A DNA stretch of 64,000 nucleotides. Source: Doryteuthis pealeii (taxonomy: Eukaryota > Mollusca > Cephalopoda > Myopsida > Loliginidae). The notes under the pieces were generated by a model. The model did not search any database, was not told the DNA's origin, and worked only from the letters and a program-made list of their open reading frames with translations. Made by a program: the position numbers and the translations under genes. Numbering within the stretch: position 1 is the stretch's first letter; the number at the start of each line of letters is the position of its first letter. Below, piece after piece: positions 58,376 to 64,000 of the stretch. The stretch is taken from positions 102,670,248 to 102,734,247 of the forward strand of contig CM042145.1 in NCBI GenBank assembly GCA_023376005.1, in the 5' to 3' direction.

Positions 58376-58717
58376 ATATTTGCCTCTCAAACTCTTTCAT
58401 GGCGCCGAAGAGATGCAAACATTATTCCAGTGACAAGGAAGTGAAATCTGTAGTGAAGAAGTGGCTCAAAGAACAGTCAACAGAATTTTACGGGGCAGAG
58501 ATACATGCTCTGATTTAAAGGTGGAATATTGCTATTGAGAGAAACGGTGACTATGTGGAGAAGTAGGGATGTGATCCACAAAGAACCAGCTTCAGTTTGA
58601 TGTATGATACATGTTCCTGTGTTGGTAATTATACCTATCCTAAACAAAATGGCATTACTTTTTTATTCACCCTCGCATTATAACTACTTTTACCAGTCCT
58701 AAGAATTAGACAAGAGG

Positions 58718-58960
58718 TTGGTTTAGCTCAGTCGGTAGAGCGTTCAGCTAGAAACCACAAGGTTCCTAGTTCAATACCGGTCCTCACCAACTCAGCGTAT
58801 GAGTAGCACAGGGATCTGTGCAGTAAAGTAAGGAGCTGATGGTAGGTGTGGCGCTCCACCTCAGATGCTAAAAAACAATCTCCTTGGTCTAGCACTATTG
58901 AAAAGGGGATATACTCCCTCACTGACTAGCTGATACCGACTTTAGGCTGACTTTACTTTT
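58718..58960 (+). mobile_element. tRNA-derived SINE (family 1) in adenylate kinase intron
   Basis: It has a well-kept box-A-like TTTAGCTCAGTCGGTAGAGC and box-B-like AGTTCAATACCGG, the full body, then a GACTTTAC tail and a T run. It lies in the 3.1-kb intron, same strand as the gene. The head resembles a lysine-type tRNA 5' half, but I cannot fix the parent tRNA. Confidence 0.92.
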
Positions 58961-59126
58961 TTTTTATAATGTAGAATAAAACTGGAAGAAAAAAAGATGG
59001 TGACAAAAGAAAAATTCAAACAAACCATGACAGTTTTTATCACTTGATTAACCATATTATTCCTGAAATACTCATTGGTATGTCATTAAAACAAAGAAAC
59101 TAAACCAAACAAATAAATGGTAAGGG

Positions 59127-59378
59127 CCAGTTTAGCTCAGTCGAAAGAGTGTTAGGCTGGGAGCCTCAAGGTTCCTGGTTCGATACTGACCCTCGCCAAC
59201 TCAGCGTATGAGTAGCACATGGTAAATTGAGGAGTTGATGGTAGGTGTGGCACCCCGCATCAGACGATAAAAAACAATCTCCTTGGTTTAGTTCTAGTGA
59301 AAAGGGGATAGACTCCCTCGCTGTCTGGCTGATACCGACGACTTTTAGGCCACCCCGACGACTTTACTTACTTTATTA
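59127..59378 (+). mobile_element. tRNA-derived SINE (family 1) in adenylate kinase intron
   Basis: Second + strand copy in the same intron, about 170 bp after the first. The head reads GGCCAGTTTAGCTCAGTCG, the box-B-like element is GGTTCGATACTGACC, and the tail is CGACGACTTTACTTACTTTA. A 12-bp stretch is missing at the GGGATCTGTGCAG position. Confidence 0.92.
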
Positions 59379-59469
59379 TTTATCAAGTGTCCACATGCAT
59401 ACAGGATATATGTTCAAGCTATTTTTTCTTTTCCTAGGTTGATTGGTTATATTGTTTAATGACATATCA

Positions 59470-59745
59470 ACCCTTGTCATGTCCTGGGTATGACGTTAAA
59501 CTGCATTTAATGATGAAGTTCCAATTTTGGAGCTCTGGGGAGTGTGGGGTACCCCTTCATCGCCATTACTCCGATGTCCACCCTGATCCAGAGTGGTAGA
59601 ATCTGTTAGGGTTCCATCTGTGGGTTAAATAGAAAAAAATGAGTTTAACAAAAATGTGTTTAAAAAAATTGAGTACCCATCAAGAATGAATAAAATAAAA
59701 CGTCTTCGGTATAAAATAACCCACCAAGAGTTGACATATAACCCG
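59470..59745 (+). repeat. Family-3 repeat in adenylate kinase intron
   Basis: GTCATGTCCTGGGTATGACG to ATAAAATAACCCACCAAGAG, with all standard blocks in order. Confidence 0.75.
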
Positions 59746-59889
59746 TCGGTCGCTACTGAGCTAAAGGGCTCACAGAATTTCCGAAATTGGCCGTCAAGAT
59801 CAGATTTTCTGCATCAACCAAGGATTGCAGGGTCTCTATATTTGCTGAAAGTCTAGCCGAATGCCCACGTTGTGTTCAGATCTCAAACG

Positions 59890-60900
59890 ACTAGAAATCT
59901 GCTATAGGATCTGATTTCCAAGGTTAACGGCGGCCTAGTGGTCACATAAAAAATCAACGACTCTTTTTCTTCTTCAAACTCAACAAAATTTATATTCAAA
60001 TAACAAAAGAATACAAACAATTATTTTTCAAGACTGTGGGAGCGATGGACCCGTAATTAATAACTTCTGGTCTTCTGCAAAGTATTGTGCAAAACAGTTC
60101 GTAAAGTTGACTAAGTATTCAATGGTCTTAGCTGAAGTCAATTTCTCTCGGCTCTCAGTATTTGCATTAATCTTCTCCACTAGCCCAGTCAGCTAATCAA
60201 GCCTGCCTTGGCTTCACCTAGCTTCTCAGCTGTATCTCAGTAATCACAGCTTCATCTCTGATTCTCAAGCAAAAACGTTTCAGTTAAATAATATTTTCAA
60301 CGGGAACATTTTCAATTAGTAACTCTCTCTGGACCTCCCACTTTTATCAAGGGTGCCGCCCCTCCTTTAGTTCTAACCAGCCAATCGAATTCACTTCCGC
60401 TCACTAATCCAAGTGCTATCTCTTCCGGCTAGTTGAGTGTTTTTAAATACATTTGATTTTCTTTAATTCCGTTTTTTCCTTTTCCGGTCATCTATAAAAC
60501 AGAGTTTATCTTTTTCCGTGCGACTTTAGTCTGGTTATATCAAAGAGGTGTCTCCAACCATCACAGTTAACTCAAGTGGACTCACCAGGAGGCCTCCCAA
60601 GCCACTTGAATTTCTCCAGCTCAGACCTCTTCCCAGATGTTCCACTTACACTGTGTGGTCCTATGAGAGCTACCATCTGTTTTGACCTTACTCCGACTCA
60701 AGTTTATCGGAAGATTTTAACTTCCGATTTCTTTCTTTCTTTTTCTAATTTCAATTTAGATACCTTCGAATATAAATCAAATTTTCATAATTTTCGCACA
60801 AAAAGCAAGAACTGGTGATATTTAATGTGTATATATTTACTTTGTTGTTAATTGTTGTATTTTCTTTGTTTCATCCAGATATACATAGCAATAGTATAAT
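59890..60900. other. Unassigned intron sequence; possible LTR fragment
   Basis: Relatively GC-rich, with a TATA-like CTATAAAACAGAG at 60490 followed by GGTGTCTCCAACCATCACAG. It could be a decayed LTR, but I find neither paired termini nor a target duplication. Confidence 0.3.
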
Positions 60901-60921
60901 CTTTATAGATCATTGCTGTCC

Positions 60922-61266
60922 TCACAATCCTATAACCCCAACAGCAGAACCTTTTCTCTTATGAGCCCTCAAATGACTCATCAAACACACTGTAGATCCA
61001 CAAATTTTGATGCAAATATGACACAGGAAGGACGTCCTTCCCATTGTATCAGATGGATCAGATGATAAAATTTGATGCTTATGCACCACCATATGTCTCT
61101 TAAGACCAGAAGCTGACTTACAGACTTTGTTACAGATTGCACAAGATACATTGTTTGTTCCTGGAGTTTGCATGAATTGTCCCTGATATATATACATACA
61201 TACATACAGACACACCAACTCTCTTATATATATATATATATATATATATAGATGGAATAAATGCAT
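60922..61266 (-). pseudogene. Antisense two-finger C2H2 zinc-finger fragment in adenylate kinase intron
   Basis: A 114-codon open frame on the minus strand contains two classical C2H2 fingers: residues Cys42, Cys45, His58, His62 (NVSCAICNKVCKSASGLKRH core) and Cys82, Cys85, His98, His102. Both have C-x2-C-x12-H-x3-H spacing, and the DNA span is 61143-60961. The frame begins in an AT microsatellite that encodes a meaningless YIYIYI run, so the true start is unknown. The stop follows 12 residues after the second finger. Fingers with a second Cys four residues after the first pair (VCK, ICG) and a short spacer are common at the C-termini of lophotrochozoan non-LTR retrotransposons, so a LINE 3' scrap is my preferred reading. 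A small exon of an antisense host gene is the alternative. It overlaps no adenylate kinase exon. Confidence 0.45.
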
Positions 61267-61305
61267 GAAATATTTAATGTTCCTCTCTTTTGATGTCTAT
61301 TTCAG

Positions 61306-61422
61306 GAGACAGTACTTGATCTTTTGAAGACTGCTATGATTAAACGTGCTGCTGACAGTAAAGGATTTCTCATTGATGGTTACCCAAGAGAACTGGAGCA
61401 GGGAAAGAGATTTGAAAATGAG
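61306..61422 (+). CDS. AK1: Adenylate kinase (AK1 type), exon with DGYPR motif
   Basis: This 117-nt exon (39 codons, phase 0 at both ends) has acceptor GATGTCTATTTCAG and donor GTAAATATC. It encodes [16 protein letters not shown], then [20 protein letters not shown]. The FLIDGYPR segment is the conserved adenylate kinase signature. Its Asp helps position magnesium-nucleotide, and its Arg contacts phosphate of AMP in family structures (established knowledge). The Glu-Thr-Val start and the length match the corresponding exon of AK1 genes. The intron before it is 3134 bp and holds a Helitron-like fragment, two complete SINEs, a family-3 repeat and an antisense zinc-finger scrap. The LID-domain and C-terminal exons expected next are not found between 61423 and 64000, so the gene runs off the window. 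Confidence 0.95.
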
Positions 61423-61963
61423 GTAAATATCAACTTTTATTTTGACATTTGTATATTCTACTGGTGCGAGTAGACTAACAGTTTACGGCATGATGAATGG
61501 GATTTGAAAACCAAGTTTAAACTTTGGCTGAGACAATTTGTATTCACTTCACACAAATGATCTCAAGAAAGGTATCAATTTTTCAGCTCTCATCAGGTGT
61601 GTGTGTGTGTGTGTGTATTGGGTTGAGCACTGGGGGGGGGCGTTCGCTGATGACTGCCAACTAAAGCGTAAACGCAATGCTCTCCTATAAAAGAGGTGGA
61701 GCACTCTATGGTGCCCTTTACATACATACATACATTTTCCTCGTTCCAGTCAAAACAAAATTCGATTGAGAACTAATTGTTTGTGGGGGTCCCATATATA
61801 GATTTTTGGGTGCTCTGATTTGTCCTATTATCTACCCATTGCTGAGAACATATGGATTCAAGCCTTTCCCAAGTGAACATTTTTGTAGTAAGGATCTGTT
61901 TAAATAAAAAAAAATTAAAAAACAAAAAACAAAAAAAATTAAAATACTTTTGATACACCCAAA

Positions 61964-62022
61964 TACAAGGTGTGTCAAAAAAAAGGATCGAGATTTTTTG
62001 TACTTTTTGACACACCTTGTAT
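61964..62022. mobile_element. Short mariner-type inverted-repeat element (second copy)
   Basis: TACAAGGTGTGTCAAAAA and TTTTTGACACACCTTGTA flank GGATCGAGATTTTTTG. The flanking ATGTTCCATTCATT and ATCTTGGTAAATACAGC match the flank of the 10.6-kb copy in reverse, so both belong to one longer repeat. Confidence 0.7.
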
Positions 62023-62660
62023 TCTGAAAAAATTAATGTTCCATTCATTGTTCATTTCTATCTTGGTAAATACAGCTACAATCTAGATATTTCTATGACA
62101 CAATTAACAATACTGCATCATAGACCACTCTGCCAACTTTAATTTTTGGTTTTATTTTTATGAGAATTGGTAAATTCAGACCAAGAGGGAAAGCCCCTTC
62201 CTCGTTCCAGTCAAAACAAAATTCCATTGAGAACTAATTGCTTAATGAAGCAACAAGAGATCTTTCTTTTTGTCATCTCAAAAGACAACGTGATGGGAAA
62301 ACTCTTCTGCTGACAAGAAACATGGTGCTCACCTCACGATGTATGACGTCACGTGAAGGATTGTGTAAAACGAGAAGGAAGAAATGTCAGTGGGTGTAAT
62401 TGATATAATGTAAAGTGCTTAAGAGTTTTTCTGAAACCCTTCAAGAAATGTTTGTCAGCTAAGGAGTCTCTGACCTACTTGGATGGTTCAGGTATTGGCT
62501 GCCAGCCAAGCCAGCAGAAGGCGAGAAATTGTCAGGTTCTCTCGTATAGCTCATCTCCTTAGATAGTTATGCCAGCCACTGTTTGGCTCCCTGGATAATC
62601 AACAAACTGTCATTTGAGATGGGTTTTTCGTGTATCTTCACCCACATGCGTAGTTACTGA

Positions 62661-62702
<42 letters not shown>

Positions 62703-62765
62703 TCACAAGCACACGTTCTCTTGATATGCATATATATCTGTAAATACATATACGTACATGTTTTC

Positions 62766-62799
<34 letters not shown>

Positions 62800-63391
62800 T
62801 CTGATATGTACACATCTGTAATACATAACCTCAGTAGATACATATACATACTCATTCTACACACACACGCTTTTCTGATATGCACACATCTGTAATATAT
62901 AACCTCAGTAGATACATATACATACACATTCTCCACACACACACTTACACACTTTTTTGATACGCACACATCTATGATAGACATGCACGCATCTGTAATA
63001 TATAGCCTTAGTAGATACATATACATACACATTCTCCACACACACACACACACACTTTTCTGATATGCATACATCTATAATACATAACCTCAGTAAATAC
63101 ATGTACATACTCATTCTCTGCACACACACACATACATATCTATAATACATAACATCAACAGATACATATACATACACATTATCTGGATGTACACACATAC
63201 TCTTTTGATATGTACACATCTGTAATACATAACCTCAGTAGATACATATACATTCTCCATGTACACACATGCACACATATACACTTTTCTGATATGCAGA
63301 GTTCTGTAATAAATAACTTCAGTAAATGCATATACATAAACATTCTTCACACACACATACACACTTTTCTGATAAAGTACACATGTAATAA

Positions 63392-63652
63392 AAAGTAAAA
63401 GTAAAGTCGTCAGCCTAATGTCGGTATCAGCCATGCAGCGAGGGAGTCTATCCCCTTTTCACTAGCGCTAGACCAAGGAGATTATTTTAGCGTCTGAGGT
63501 GGAGCGCCACACCTACCATCAGCTCCTTACTTTACCACACAGATCCCTGTGCTACTCATACGCTGAGTTGGCAAGGGCGGGTATCGAACTCGGAATCTTG
63601 TGGTTTCTAGCCGAATGCTCTACCGACTGAGCTAACCTGGCCCTTTTAAAAA
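63392..63652 (-). mobile_element. tRNA-derived SINE (family 1) inserted in AC-rich minisatellite
   Basis: Full-length minus-strand copy. Head at 63575-63652 with CTCTACCGACTGAGCTAACC and GGTATCGAACTCGG, tail AAAAGTAAAAGTAAAGTCGT at 63393. AC-rich tandem units occur on both sides, so it interrupted the array. Confidence 0.92.
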
Positions 63653-63689
63653 TCAATCTCTGTATGTATTAGGCCTCATCAGCAGAGCC

Positions 63690-63778
63690 ATAGATAGGAA
63701 GACCGCCTTGTGCGTGATTCGAACCCTGACTGTCAAGCTGACAGGCAAGGACCGTAACCCCTACACCAACTAGACTTT
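63690..63778 (-). mobile_element. tRNA-like head of a different SINE
   Basis: The minus strand reads TAGTTGGTGTAGGGGTTACG, and about 35 bases later GGGTTCGAATCACG, i.e. box-A-like and box-B-like elements at tRNA spacing. The surrounding sequence shares nothing with family-1 bodies. It is too decayed for a functional tRNA. Confidence 0.45.
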
Positions 63779-63914
63779 CATTAAAAACATATATATACTC
63801 ATTCTCCGCATACATACATACATACACACACATACACACACACTTTCCTGAGATGCACACATCTGTAATATATAACCTCAATATACATATTCTCCACTCA
63901 TACACATATACACA

Positions 63915-64000
63915 TAGTTACAGTTAGCTTGAAATGGTGAGGAACAAAAAAGAAAAAACACCGGGATGCATGGATACGATTTCACTACGTCCTTTTAGTT
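63915..64000 (+). mobile_element. TA-MITE body, cut by window end
   Basis: ACAGTTAGCTTGAAATGGTG, ACACCGGGATGCATGG and CGTCCTTTTAG are body blocks of the same family. The right end lies outside the window. Confidence 0.8.

Larger units (their letters stand above)
62660..63915. repeat. AC-rich minisatellite, ~75-90-bp units, interrupted by a SINE
   Basis: Units contain (AC)n, then TTTTCTGATATGCACACATC, TGTAATATATAACCTCAGTA and GATACATATACATACACATT. About eight copies lie before 63392 and one or two after 63795. The insert between them is a SINE plus a tRNA-like piece. The Cys/Val/Tyr-rich frames on the minus strand are translation artefacts of the array. Confidence 0.9.

Noticed and set aside
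58718..58795. Possible functional tRNA gene
   Set aside because: It has box A and B but no paired acceptor stem or cloverleaf, and it continues directly into the SINE body shared by many copies.
62638..63434. Cys/Val/Tyr-rich minus-strand frames resembling a repetitive secreted protein
   Set aside because: Periodicity equals the AC-rich DNA unit, and several frames overlap. There is no signal peptide or gene structure.

Overview
This 64 kb window looks like animal nuclear DNA, most likely from a mollusc (a cephalopod is plausible, but nothing here proves it). It is AT-rich and intron-rich, and almost wholly non-coding. It is packed with microsatellites, tRNA-derived SINEs, MITEs, LINE scraps and fold-back elements. 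I see no bacterial-style operons, rRNA genes, free-standing tRNA genes or CRISPR arrays.

The only convincing cellular gene is an adenylate kinase of the AK1 type on the + strand. Three exons are clear: 57305-57343 (approach to the P-loop), 58008-58171 (P-loop and start of the NMP-binding domain) and 61306-61422 (second half of the NMP-binding domain, with the DGYPR motif). All have AG/GT borders and phases that fit together. A 13-nt candidate micro-exon at 10743-10755 would fit in phase upstream, which would make most of the window one intron. The remaining exons (LID and C-terminus) lie beyond 64000, and the start codon was not found.

Layout. 1-9.2 kb: SINEs, a tandem duplication, a 55-bp minisatellite and a solo LTR. 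9.5-10.7 kb: two neighbouring fold-backs whose loops carry telomere-like CCCTAA repeats. 11-28 kb: CT tracts, SINEs, MITEs with TA-flanked inverted ends, a LINE C-terminal scrap, a mariner transposase scrap and several short tandem arrays. 28.04-50.28 kb: one giant imperfect palindrome, with arms of about 10.9 and 11.3 kb around a 52-bp spacer near 38.93 kb. Its right end runs almost into a 100-N assembly gap (50344-50443). 50.4-57 kb: a hAT-like element with an internal minisatellite, a purine tract and Helitron-like repeats. 57-64 kb: the adenylate kinase exons, with SINEs, an antisense zinc-finger scrap and an AC-rich minisatellite in or after the introns.

The main cautions are these. Everything in 38957-50283 is a mirror copy of 28037-38904 and may reflect an assembly join rather than biology. 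Most open reading frames in the window are simple-repeat translations, not genes.
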